This document shows, piece after piece, positions 57,303 through 64,000 of a DNA stretch of 64,000 bases. Both the position numbers and the translations under genes were made by a program. Position 1 is the stretch's first letter. Every line of letters starts with the position of its first letter. Under the pieces are notes generated by a model. It saw only the letters and a list, made by a program, of their open reading frames with translations, had not been told where the DNA came from and did not search any database. The DNA lies in NCBI RefSeq assembly GCF_002343915.1, contig NZ_NETK01000001.1, positions 496,001 through 560,000 of the forward strand, written 5' to 3'. The DNA is from Nannocystis exedens. GTDB lineage: Bacteria > Myxococcota_A > Polyangia > Nannocystales > Nannocystaceae.

Positions 57303-57732
57303 GCTTCGACTGCCGTCGCAACGCTCGACTCGCGGCCGAAGCCGGGGCGGCGGCCGCGTGGGCCGCTCGCCGCGCCTGAGCCGCTGCTGCCGGCATCGGC
57401 TCCGCCTCGCCATGAGCGCTGCGCCCGTTCGCCGCGCCTGCATGAGCTCCGCACCGCCGCGAGCGCCGCTCGCCGGGCCTGAGCCCGCCGCTGCGATCGA
57501 TCCTCCTCTGGCTGCGACCGTTCGCGGGACGTCGTCACGCCGGGTGTCCGCCGGGCGACGGTCGCGCGAGATCCTGCGCTGCCTGCGGCCTGGCAGGTGT
57601 CCTCCCTCCGGGTGTTAAGCGGCTCCTTGCCAAGCGACCTCCGCGTCGCCGGCGAGCCACACGGCCGTTGCCAGCCGTCCGAGCGCGGCCGCGCGGTCTC
57701 GACCTGTCCCCAAGACCATCCGTCCATTGCAC

Positions 57733-57748
57733 CTGTCCTGCAGGACAG
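57733..57748. repeat. Perfect dispersed palindrome, loopless
   Basis: CTGTCCTGCAGGACAG, fully self-complementary over 16 bases; a nearby half-site acctgtccccaagacc lies at 57702. Variant of the family with C/G in the third position. Confidence 0.8.
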
Positions 57749-57798
57749 CTTGCGCCGGCTCGCGCCCGCCGCGGCGATTTTGTTATTGTCGGATCCCC

Positions 57799-60036
57799 GT
57801 GCCCGAGACGGAGCCCCCAGCGCCCGCGCGAGGTTCGCCCCCCGACCCCGCCGCGGCCCCCGGCCATGCGAACGCGACGCGCCTCACCGGCGCGCACCGG
57901 CTCGCCAGCGCCGAGACGACCGGCTTCTTCGACGCGCTGCCGCACGGCACCGTGCTGATGCGCCTGTGGGCCCGCCTCGGCCTGCTCATGGGCCAGCAGC
58001 TCGCGCGGGTGGTCCGCGACGACCACGTCTTCCTCATCGTCATGGCCGCGGTGGTCGGCACCACCAGCGGCGTCGCGGCCGGCGCCTTGCTGGCGTGGAT
58101 CGAGTACGCCTTCCGCCTGTTCCCGCGGCCGGAGGAGAGCAGCGCCCTCGTCCGCTGGGCCGCGGTCATCGGCGTCCCGGTGCTCGGCGGGCTCGCGGCC
58201 GGCGGCCTGCACTTCGTGCTGCGGCGGATCATCCAGCAGCCGCTGGTGATGGGCATCCCCGCCGTCATCGAGGCCATCACGCGCCGGCAGGGCACGATCC
58301 GCGGGCGCCAGGCCGTGATCGCCGGCGTCGGCACCGGCATCACGATCGGCAGCGGCGGCTCGTGCGGGCACGAGGGTCCGAGCGTGGCGATCGGCGCGGC
58401 CGTCGGCAGCGTCCTCGCCCGCTTCTTCGGCCTGCGCATGCGCTGGCACCTGGCGATGGTCGGGGCCGGGTGCGCCGGCGGCCTCGCGGCGGCCTTCAAC
58501 GCCCCGCTGGCGGGCGTCGTGTTCACCGTCGAGATCGTGTTCGGCGGCGCCATCGGCGGCAACATCGGCACCATGTCGGTGTTCGTGCCGCTGATCGTCG
58601 CCGCGGTGGCGGGCACCTTCACCTCGCACGCGATCCGCGGCGAGCACCTGACCTTTACGACAGTCCAGCACGGCGACGCCATGCTCGTCGAGATGGGCCT
58701 GTTCATCGCCCTCGCCGCGCTGGCCGGCGTGCTCGGCACGCTGATGGGCCGCGCGGTGATCGGCACCACCAAGTGGTTTCAGAACCTGAAGGCCCCCGTC
58801 CTGCTCAAGCCGGCGCTCGGCGCCTTCGGCGTCGGCCTGCTCGCCGCCGTCGTCTCCAACGACGTCCTCGGCGGCGGTCTCCCCACCATCAACGAGGCGC
58901 TGCAGGGCCGCCTCGGCTGGCAGCTCGCGCTGGCGCTGCTCGGCCTCAAGCTCGTCGCCACCGCGCTGACCGTCGGCAGCGGCGGCTTCGGCGGCGTGTT
59001 CACGCCCTCCCTGTACATCGGCGCCTGCCTCGGCACCGTGGTCGGCGCGGTCGCCCACTTCGCGCTCGGCCCGGGCGCCGAGTCGACCGCCGCCTACGCG
59101 CTCGTCGGCATGGGGGCGATCTTCGCCGCCACCATGCAGGCCCCGCTGACGCCGATCGTGATGATCTTCGAGCTCACCCGGGACTACGAGCTCATCCTCC
59201 CGCTGATGCTCGGCTGCATCCTCGCGGTGTTCGTCGCCCGCCGGATGTCGCCGCGCAGCCTGTTCCAGGAGATCCTCCACCAGCAGGGCGTGGTGCTCGG
59301 CCACGAGGCCGAGGTCGAGGTCATGAAGCGCGGCCACGTCGCCGACCTCATGCAACCGCCGCCGCGCACCCTGTCTGAAGGGACAGGCGCCGCCGAGGTC
59401 CGGCGCGTCGCCCTCGACGAGGGCCGCTCGCCGTTCGTGGTCGACGACACCGGCGCGGTGGTCGGCTGGATCGACGCCGACCTGCTGGCCAAGCGGGTCC
59501 TGCACGGCGACGTCCCGGCCGACGCCGCGGCTCGCGACCTGATGACCGACGTCCAGCTCGCGCTGCTCTACCCGACCGACACCCTCGCCGGCGCGATGCT
59601 GGCCTCGGCCCGCTCGAGCGCGGAGGTCCTGCCGGTCGTCGATCACGAGCGCCGCCTCGTCGGCGTGCTCCGGCGCGGCGACCTGCTCGCCCACTACAGC
59701 GACAAGGTGCTCGGCCAGCAGGAAGAGGCGGTCCACATGCACACGACCGGCGGCGCGGTCCACGGCCACGAGGTCGGGCTCGGCAAGGGCATGATCCTGG
59801 ACCACATCGTCGTCGGCCGCCGCTGGGCCGGCCGCACGCTCGCCGACCTGGCGCTGCGCTCGCAGACCGGCGCGACGGTGGTCGAGTGGCTGCGCGGCGA
59901 GGCGCCGCTGGCGATCGATCCCAACGCGCCGCTGCAGCACAACGACGTCCTCGCGGTGGTCGGCACGCGCGAGCAGATCCTCGCGGCCCGCCGCATGGGC
60001 CCGACGCGACCCGGGGTGGCTGCGCCGCAGCTTTGA
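57799..60036 (+). CDS. ClC-type chloride channel/transporter with CBS and RCK_C domains
   Basis: 745 residues from GTG 57799 (MPETEPPAPAR); an ATG at 57727 would start in palindromic noise. The ClC membrane core spans about 70-480: GSGGSCGHEGPSVAIGAAVG with the gating Glu, MVGAGCAGGLAAAFNAPLAG, VGSGGFGGVFTPSLYIGACL and TMQAPLTPIVMIFELTRDYE. The C-terminus has two CBS motifs (VADLMQPPPRTLSEGTGAAE, DLMTDVQLALLYPTDTLAGA) and a final TrkA-C/RCK_C-type domain (LADLALRSQTGATVVEWLRG, LQHNDVLAVVGTREQI). The gating Glu points to an H+/Cl- exchanger. Ligand control by nucleotides through CBS is family knowledge, not visible here. Confidence 0.95.
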   Translation: MPETEPPAPARGSPPDPAAAPGHANATRLTGAHRLASAETTGFFDALPHGTVLMRLWARLGLLMGQQLARVVRDDHVFLIVMAAVVGTTSGVAAGALLAWIEYAFRLFPRPEESSALVRWAAVIGVPVLGGLAAGGLHFVLRRIIQQPLVMGIPAVIEAITRRQGTIRGRQAVIAGVGTGITIGSGGSCGHEGPSVAIGAAVGSVLARFFGLRMRWHLAMVGAGCAGGLAAAFNAPLAGVVFTVEIVFGGAIGGNIGTMSVFVPLIVAAVAGTFTSHAIRGEHLTFTTVQHGDAMLVEMGLFIALAALAGVLGTLMGRAVIGTTKWFQNLKAPVLLKPALGAFGVGLLAAVVSNDVLGGGLPTINEALQGRLGWQLALALLGLKLVATALTVGSGGFGGVFTPSLYIGACLGTVVGAVAHFALGPGAESTAAYALVGMGAIFAATMQAPLTPIVMIFELTRDYELILPLMLGCILAVFVARRMSPRSLFQEILHQQGVVLGHEAEVEVMKRGHVADLMQPPPRTLSEGTGAAEVRRVALDEGRSPFVVDDTGAVVGWIDADLLAKRVLHGDVPADAAARDLMTDVQLALLYPTDTLAGAMLASARSSAEVLPVVDHERRLVGVLRRGDLLAHYSDKVLGQQEEAVHMHTTGGAVHGHEVGLGKGMILDHIVVGRRWAGRTLADLALRSQTGATVVEWLRGEAPLAIDPNAPLQHNDVLAVVGTREQILAARRMGPTRPGVAAPQL

Positions 60037-60039
60037 ATC

Positions 60040-60098
60040 TGTCCTTCGGGACACTTGGATCTCGGGGGCTCGGCGCGGGGCTGTCCTTCGAGACATCC
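60040..60098. repeat. Dispersed palindromes with TTCG loop after the ClC gene
   Basis: 60040-60053 is TGTCC-TTCG-GGACA, a 5-bp stem on a TTCG tetraloop, 4 bases after the stop. A second, imperfect copy cTGTCC-TTCG-aGACAt follows near 60082. Confidence 0.85.
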
Positions 60099-60215
60099 TT
60101 GGGATGGTCGCGTTTTCGCGGAGACCAGCGGCCAGCGCAAAACATCGGGTCTTGCTCGCGTCCTTCGCCTGGAAAGGAGGCCCCGCTCGGCGCGCGGACG
60201 CGCTACGCTCCCGGC

Positions 60216-60695
60216 GTGCCGCACGACGCTCAGGGCTGGATCGACGCGCTTCACCTCGTCCCGCACCCGGAGGGCGGGCACTACCGCGAGACCTACCGGG
60301 CCGCGCTCGCCGTCACGCGCGAGGGCGCATCGCGGTCGGCCTCGACGGCGATCTACTACTTGCTGCGCCACGGCGAGCGCTCGCGCCTGCACCGGATCCG
60401 CAGCGACGAGCTGTGGCACTTCCACGCCGGCGACGGGCTCCAGGTCCACGTCTTCGCCGCAGGCGGGCACAGCGTCCTGCGCCTGGGGCTCGACCTGGCG
60501 GCGGGCGAAGCTCCGCAGCAGTGGGTCGCCGCGGGCGCGTGGTTCGGCGCCGAGGTCGAGCGACCGGGCGGGTGGGCGCTGGTCAGCTGCACCGTCGCGC
60601 CGGGCTTCGAATTCGCCGACCTCGAGTTCGCCGACCGCGACGCGCTCGTCCGCGCCTTCCCGGCCCACGCCGACGTCGTCACCCGCCTCACCTGA
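60216..60695 (+). CDS. Cupin_5 (DUF985) family protein
   Basis: 159 residues from GTG 60216. Motifs LHLVPHPEGGHYRETYRAAL and STAIYYLLRHGERSRLHRI, then DELWHFHAGDGLQVHVFAAG and PGGWALVSCTVAPGFEFADLEF, are the hallmark of this cupin family (yeast YML079w relatives). It folds as a single cupin barrel; the bound metal or sugar ligand is not established for the family. No pathway clue from neighbours. Start chosen because the conserved LHLVPHPEGG follows directly. Confidence 0.9.
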   Translation: MPHDAQGWIDALHLVPHPEGGHYRETYRAALAVTREGASRSASTAIYYLLRHGERSRLHRIRSDELWHFHAGDGLQVHVFAAGGHSVLRLGLDLAAGEAPQQWVAAGAWFGAEVERPGGWALVSCTVAPGFEFADLEFADRDALVRAFPAHADVVTRLT

Positions 60696-60770
60696 CCTGC
60701 AGCCGAAGATCGCGGTCACGCGCGAGGGCCGGTGAATATTCCTCGGGAACCTCTTCGGGGCGGCGCTGTC

Positions 60771-60853
60771 TGCCTGTCCGAAGCGACGCGTGCGGTCGGT
60801 GTGCGGCCGCGCTGTCCGTCGCGACATGTCCTATTCGACAGCCGCATGTCCGT
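60771..60853. repeat. Dispersed palindromes upstream of the ExbD-like gene
   Basis: tgcctgtccgaagcgac, then ctgtccgtcgcgacatgtcc, tattcgacagccgcatgtccg. The last half-site leads directly into GGAGG, the ribosome site of the next gene. Confidence 0.78.
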
Positions 60854-60866
60854 GGAGGATCCCGCC

Positions 60867-61379
60867 GTGCCCACCCGCAAGCCGACCGAGGAAGAGACCG
60901 TCAACGCCGACCTCCTGCCCGTCATGAACGTGATGTTCTTGCTGATCCCCGCCCTGCTCCTGGCGATGGAGTTCGCCAGCATGGCCCAGATCACGGTCGC
61001 CGTGCCCCGCACCGTCAGCCACCCCGTCTCGCAGCCGCAGAACCCGACCCAGCCCGAGCTCGGCTTCAAGGTCGCCATCGGCCGCGACGGCTTCCGCACC
61101 CGCTCCGGCGGCGCCGACGCCGGCCCCGGCGCGATCCCCCTGAACGGCGGCGACTACGACTACGCCGCCCTCGCCGCCGCCGCCCGCGATCTCAAGCACC
61201 TGTTCCCGGCCGAGTCGACCGTGACGATCACCGCCGAGGGCGACGTGCCGATGGACGTCCTGGTCCGCACCATCGACGTCCTGCGCGGCGACCGCTGCAA
61301 GCTCGGCGCGTACGCCCGCGGCGAGCAGCCCGGCGACGAGTGCCTGTTCTGGTCGCCGGTGATCGAGAGCGTCGGCTGA
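60867..61379 (+). CDS. ExbD/TolR-family biopolymer transport protein (key Asp replaced)
   Basis: 170 residues from GTG 60867, 8 bases behind GGAGG; ATG 60846 would add 7 residues. N-terminal helix NADLLPVMNVMFLLIPALLL is followed by MEFASMAQITVAVP, and a periplasmic domain (about 50-170) ending LGAYARGEQPGDECLFWSPV. The layout is ExbD/TolR-like: one helix then a C-terminal domain. In ExbD the helix contains the proton-coupling Asp (I-D-V-M); here the aligned residue is Asn in MNVMF. It may therefore be a non-pumping or accessory subunit. No exbB or tonB gene is adjacent in the window. Confidence 0.78.
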   Translation: MPTRKPTEEETVNADLLPVMNVMFLLIPALLLAMEFASMAQITVAVPRTVSHPVSQPQNPTQPELGFKVAIGRDGFRTRSGGADAGPGAIPLNGGDYDYAALAAAARDLKHLFPAESTVTITAEGDVPMDVLVRTIDVLRGDRCKLGAYARGEQPGDECLFWSPVIESVG

Positions 61380-61462
61380 TCGCCGCCTCCGCGCCCGCGC
61401 GTCAGGGCAGCTCTGTCCGCTCGCGCGGGCGCCCTCCATGGGCCCGCGGGCCCGCGCGCATC

Positions 61463-61519
61463 ACATGTCCCCGAGGGCATCCCGCCTCGGGATGCCTGAG
61501 CATGTCCCCGAGGACAGGT
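61463..61519. repeat. Dispersed palindromes between convergent genes
   Basis: cacatgtccccgagggcatcccgcctcgggatgcctgagcatgtccccgaggacaggtg. It includes the inner perfect stem GGCATCCCG/CGGGATGCC, which could act as a bidirectional terminator between the ExbD-like and ferredoxin genes. Confidence 0.8.
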
Positions 61520-61642
61520 GAGTGCGCAGCCGAGCGGTACGAGGCAGCCGCGCCCGCGGGCCCGGGCCTGAGCAGCGGGCGCGCCTGCACCGCGACGCCC
61601 CCGGCGCCGGCGACATGAAGACCGGCGACCGCGCCGCCCGCC

Positions 61643-61978
61643 TCAGTACTCCTCGACCCACTCGGCGACCGGCGTGCCCTCGCCGGCGTGGCGCTCGAGG
61701 ATCGTCGCGACCTTCTCCTCGGTCATACCCGGATAAAAGCCGAGCCCGCTCACCTCACGCGGCTCGTCTTCGCCCTTCTCGTTGGGGGCCAGCGGCCGCA
61801 CGAACACGTTGGGGCCCTCGCTGCAGCGCCCGAAGCAGTTGAAGGCCGCCACGTGGCAGCGGGTCTTGAGCTCCGGGTCGGCCGCGATCCCCGCCTTGAG
61901 CAGCGTCACCAGGCGGTCGCTCTCGTGGGTGATGCCGCAGCTCGGCCCGTCGCAGACGAGGATCTGAAACCTACGCAT
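61643..61978 (-). CDS. Thioredoxin-like [2Fe-2S] ferredoxin
   Basis: 111 residues from MRRFQILVCDGPSCGITHES. The Cys pattern CDGPSC and CFGRC (NCFGRCSEGPNVFVR) is that of thioredoxin-like [2Fe-2S] ferredoxins and the NuoE cluster site. The end, GMTEEKVATILERHAGEGTP, is the usual C-terminal helix. It acts as a soluble electron carrier in the cytoplasm. No hydrogenase or Nuo genes lie nearby. Divergent from the Clp-type ATPase gene 96 bases away. Confidence 0.92.
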   Translation of the reverse strand: MRRFQILVCDGPSCGITHESDRLVTLLKAGIAADPELKTRCHVAAFNCFGRCSEGPNVFVRPLAPNEKGEDEPREVSGLGFYPGMTEEKVATILERHAGEGTPVAEWVEEY

Positions 61979-62074
61979 GGCGCCCGGGCCTTGTAGCGAA
62001 CAACGGCCAGCCCTCGCAAGTCGACCGTCTGCCGGTTTTTTGGCGGTCCGGCGCCCGGCGAGTAGCGTCGCTCC

Positions 62075-64000
62075 ATGATCGGACCCCCGGAGCCTGGCGT
62101 GCGCACCAGCTCGCGCCGAACCTCGCCTGCCGGGCCGCGGGCCGGCTGCTCGTGCGAGCTCCTGCTCTCGCTGTGCGCCGCCGAGTCCGTCCAGGGCGTC
62201 CTGGCCGCGCACGGGCTCGACGTCGCCCGCCTGCGCGCCCTCGTCGACGAGCTGCACGCCGAGGTCGAGACCGAGCCCGCCGACTGGCGTCTGCGGATCA
62301 CCCAGCGCGGCGGCCGCGCGGCCGACCCCGACCTCGATCTCCTGCTCGCCCTCGTCCGCTCCGCCGACTCGCACGCCTACCAGCTGCTCGAGCGGGCCGG
62401 CGCCGCCTGCGGCGCCCTGCGCAAGCTCCTGATCGACCGCCTGCGCGCGCTCGAGGCGGCCGCGCTCAACGGGACAGGTCCCGTGCGCCATGTCTCATCG
62501 GCCATGGCCGGAGAGACAGCCACACCGCGCCGCCCGGTCGTGCAGCGCATGTCGACCGCCCGCGGCGAGCGCCCGCTGCGCCGCTCGCTCGCCGACGGCC
62601 GGCCCACCGAGCCGGCCGTCCGTACCCCGAACGCCCGCGCCGACGACGCCCCGCGGCCGACCCGCGGCGGCGCTCGCCCCTGGCCCGAAGACCAGCCGCG
62701 GGTCCGCCTCGAGCCCGCCCGCCCGACCGACGTCCGCACCTGGCCCGAAGACCACCCCGCCCGGCTGCGCCTCGACGCCGCCCGCCCCGCCGGCGACGAC
62801 GCCCGCGCCCGCCCGGCCGACCGCACCTGGCCCGAAGACCAGCCCGCCCGCGCCCGCACCTGGCCCGAAGACCAGCCCGCCCGCGCTCGCACCTGGCCCG
62901 AAGACCAGCCCGACGCCCGCGGCGCCCTTCGGCCGACGCGCGAGCAGCCGCGCCTGCTGGCGCGCCCGGAGCCGCGGCCCGGGCGCGCCGCGGCCCTGTC
63001 CCCGCGGACAGGTACGAGCCCGCAGGCCGCCACCGCCGTCGAACCCGAGCCGCGCCCGGCTCCGGCCCCGCAGCCCGAGGCTCGCAATCACCGCCTGGTC
63101 CCGATCGATCCGTCCGCCCTGCCGCCGCTGCACGGCCGCGAGGGCGAGCTGGCGCGCCTGGCCGACGCCGTCCTGCGCCGCTCCCCGCGCCCGCCGCTGC
63201 TCGTCGGCCCGGCCGGCAGCGGCCGCACGCTGGTCGCCAAGCACCTGGCCGGCCTGCTGCACCAGCCGGTCTTCTACCTGTCCGCGACCCGCTACGAGGA
63301 CGAGGACGGCCTGCGCGCCGACCTCGCCGCCGTCGCCAAGCAGGGCGGCGTCGCCATCCTCGACGACCTCGATCGCCTCGGCGGCGACGGCCCGCCGGCG
63401 CTGCTCGGCGCCCTCGCCAAGGCCTGGTCTTCGGGACAGCCGCCGATCGTCGCCGTCGCCTCGCCCGAGGGTCAGGCCCGCCTCGGCGCCTGGGCGCCCG
63501 GCCTGACCGCCGCGCTCGACCTCGTCACCCTCGCCCCGCTCGAGGGCGACGACCTGCGCGCCGCCGTGGCCGCCGGCGCGCCCGCGGTGCTGGCCCAGCA
63601 CGGCCTGTCTCTCGGGTCAGGCAGCCGCCTGGCCGAGCTCGTGCGCCTGGCCGACCGCTTCCTCGCCGGCCTGGCCCAGCCCGGCCGCAGCCTCGACCTG
63701 CTCGACCTCGCCTGCGCCCGCACCGCCCGCGAGGGCCGCGGCGCCGTCCAGCGCGACACCTGGATCGACATCGTCTGCGAGCGCAGCGGCGTCCCGCGCG
63801 AGCGCCTCGAGGGCCAGGGCCACCAGGACATGCTCGAGCTCGAGGCCGAGCTCGCGCGCAAGGTCGTCGGCCACGAGCACGCGCTGTCGGCCATCTCCCA
63901 GCTGATCCGCAGGAACCGCGCCGGCTTCGGCTCGCAGCGGCCGATCGCCACCGTCCTCCTGCTCGGCCCCAGCGGCGTCGGCAAGACCGAGATCGCCAAG
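62075..64000 (+). CDS. Clp/Hsp100-type AAA+ ATPase with repetitive linker (3' end beyond window)
   Basis: 642 codons visible; open at the right edge. Start ATG 62075 (MIGPPEPGVRTSSRRTSPAG). Residues 20-130 form a helical N-domain rich in Leu/Arg, possibly a Clp N-like domain. A Pro/Arg linker (about 150-330) holds five copies of R-T-W-P-E-D-Q-P-A-R (Trp codons at 62681, 62741, 62828, 62861, 62894). The first AAA module (about 350-560) has LLVGPAGSGRTLVAKHLAG, where Walker A Lys is Arg, and VAILDDLDRL as Walker B. A second module starts at ATVLLLGPSGVGKTEIAK (about 631). ClpA/ClpB-type unfoldase or disaggregase; the adaptor and protease partner are unknown. Confidence 0.88.
   Translation, partial: MIGPPEPGVRTSSRRTSPAGPRAGCSCELLLSLCAAESVQGVLAAHGLDVARLRALVDELHAEVETEPADWRLRITQRGGRAADPDLDLLLALVRSADSHAYQLLERAGAACGALRKLLIDRLRALEAAALNGTGPVRHVSSAMAGETATPRRPVVQRMSTARGERPLRRSLADGRPTEPAVRTPNARADDAPRPTRGGARPWPEDQPRVRLEPARPTDVRTWPEDHPARLRLDAARPAGDDARARPADRTWPEDQPARARTWPEDQPARARTWPEDQPDARGALRPTREQPRLLARPEPRPGRAAALSPRTGTSPQAATAVEPEPRPAPAPQPEARNHRLVPIDPSALPPLHGREGELARLADAVLRRSPRPPLLVGPAGSGRTLVAKHLAGLLHQPVFYLSATRYEDEDGLRADLAAVAKQGGVAILDDLDRLGGDGPPALLGALAKAWSSGQPPIVAVASPEGQARLGAWAPGLTAALDLVTLAPLEGDDLRAAVAAGAPAVLAQHGLSLGSGSRLAELVRLADRFLAGLAQPGRSLDLLDLACARTAREGRGAVQRDTWIDIVCERSGVPRERLEGQGHQDMLELEAELARKVVGHEHALSAISQLIRRNRAGFGSQRPIATVLLLGPSGVGKTEIAK
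62681..62915. repeat. WPEDQP-encoding repeats in the Clp-type ATPase linker
   Basis: TGGCCCGAAGACCA starts at 62681, 62741, 62828, 62861 and 62894; the last three are spaced exactly 33 bases. Flanks (acCTGGcccgaagaCCAGcc) form short inverted repeats related to the dispersed palindrome family. Confidence 0.88.

Larger units (their letters stand above)
57258..57798. other. Gene-free stretch upstream of the ClC channel gene
   Basis: About 540 bases. Holds the hairpin after the peptidase gene, three imperfect copies of a Cgccgcgcctgagc-like string (about 57365-57485, gccgctcgccgcgcctgagc / gttcgccgcgcctgcatgag / gccgctcgccgggcctgagc), and a palindrome (57733-57748). TTTTGTTATTGT near 57778 could be a promoter element for the channel gene. 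Confidence 0.5.

Overview
The DNA is very GC-rich (by eye above 70 percent) with strong G/C third-position bias, frequent GTG starts, many lipoproteins carrying Thr/Gly/Glu-rich linkers, Hanks-type kinases and thrombospondin-3/OmpA proteins. This suggests a myxobacterium (Myxococcota), most like the Nannocystis group; that placement is an inference from style, not a database match. No insertion sequence, prophage, CRISPR array or rRNA was seen.

Layout. 1-4028: a minus-strand fatty-acid oxidation/butanoyl-CoA operon (thiolase, 3-hydroxyacyl-CoA dehydrogenase, enoyl-CoA hydratase, acyl-CoA dehydrogenase cut by the left edge). 4301-4410: tRNA(CAT) with an intrinsic terminator. 4975-12534: two divergent Ser/Thr kinases (one with a huge repetitive tail) and a soluble V4R-PAS histidine kinase. 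12729-21524: exported pirin, an ACP/acyl-AMP ligase/acyltransferase fusion, an OmpA/TSP3 protein, an ArsC/Spx-like protein, a small outer-membrane protein and a class V aminotransferase. 21982-24160: two paralogous Cys-rich, antistasin-like lipoproteins. 24288-31875: a five-gene minus-strand operon (lipoprotein, TonB-dependent receptor, PepSY protein, aminopropyltransferase, cyanophycin-synthetase-like ATP-grasp enzyme) divergent from a helical lipoprotein, with two Fur-like boxes between them. 31904-37245: a small protein, a ferredoxin, two flippase-like membrane proteins and an alkylsulfatase. 37579-54908: carbohydrate and detoxification genes: three lipoprotein GH13 amylases, a LamB-like porin, MalK, a MalE-MalF fusion and MalG, interleaved with an epimerase/LysR pair and a P450-TetR pair. 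55152-64000: S9 peptidase, ClC-CBS-RCK channel, DUF985 cupin, ExbD-like protein, thioredoxin-like [2Fe-2S] protein and the first part of a Clp/Hsp100 ATPase.

Working together. The 47045-54908 operon reads as a complete maltodextrin system: outer-membrane porin, outer amylase, ATPase, and fused binding-protein/permease plus second permease; the other two GH13 lipoproteins probably feed it. The Fur-boxed operon reads as an uptake system for an iron chelate that also encodes two small-molecule biosynthetic enzymes, so it may make or modify its own metallophore. This is my main candidate for an undescribed system.

A second theme crosses the whole window: a short palindrome, roughly RC(A/C)TGTCC-N4-GGACA(T/G)GY, recurs in dozens of places. 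It occurs in clusters just after stop codons, next to ribosome binding sites inside operons, and in frame within coding regions (often reading P-E-G-Q or P-E-D-Q). Many copies have a TTCG loop. It has been amplified inside a 75-bp tandem repeat of one kinase gene. No function is proven.
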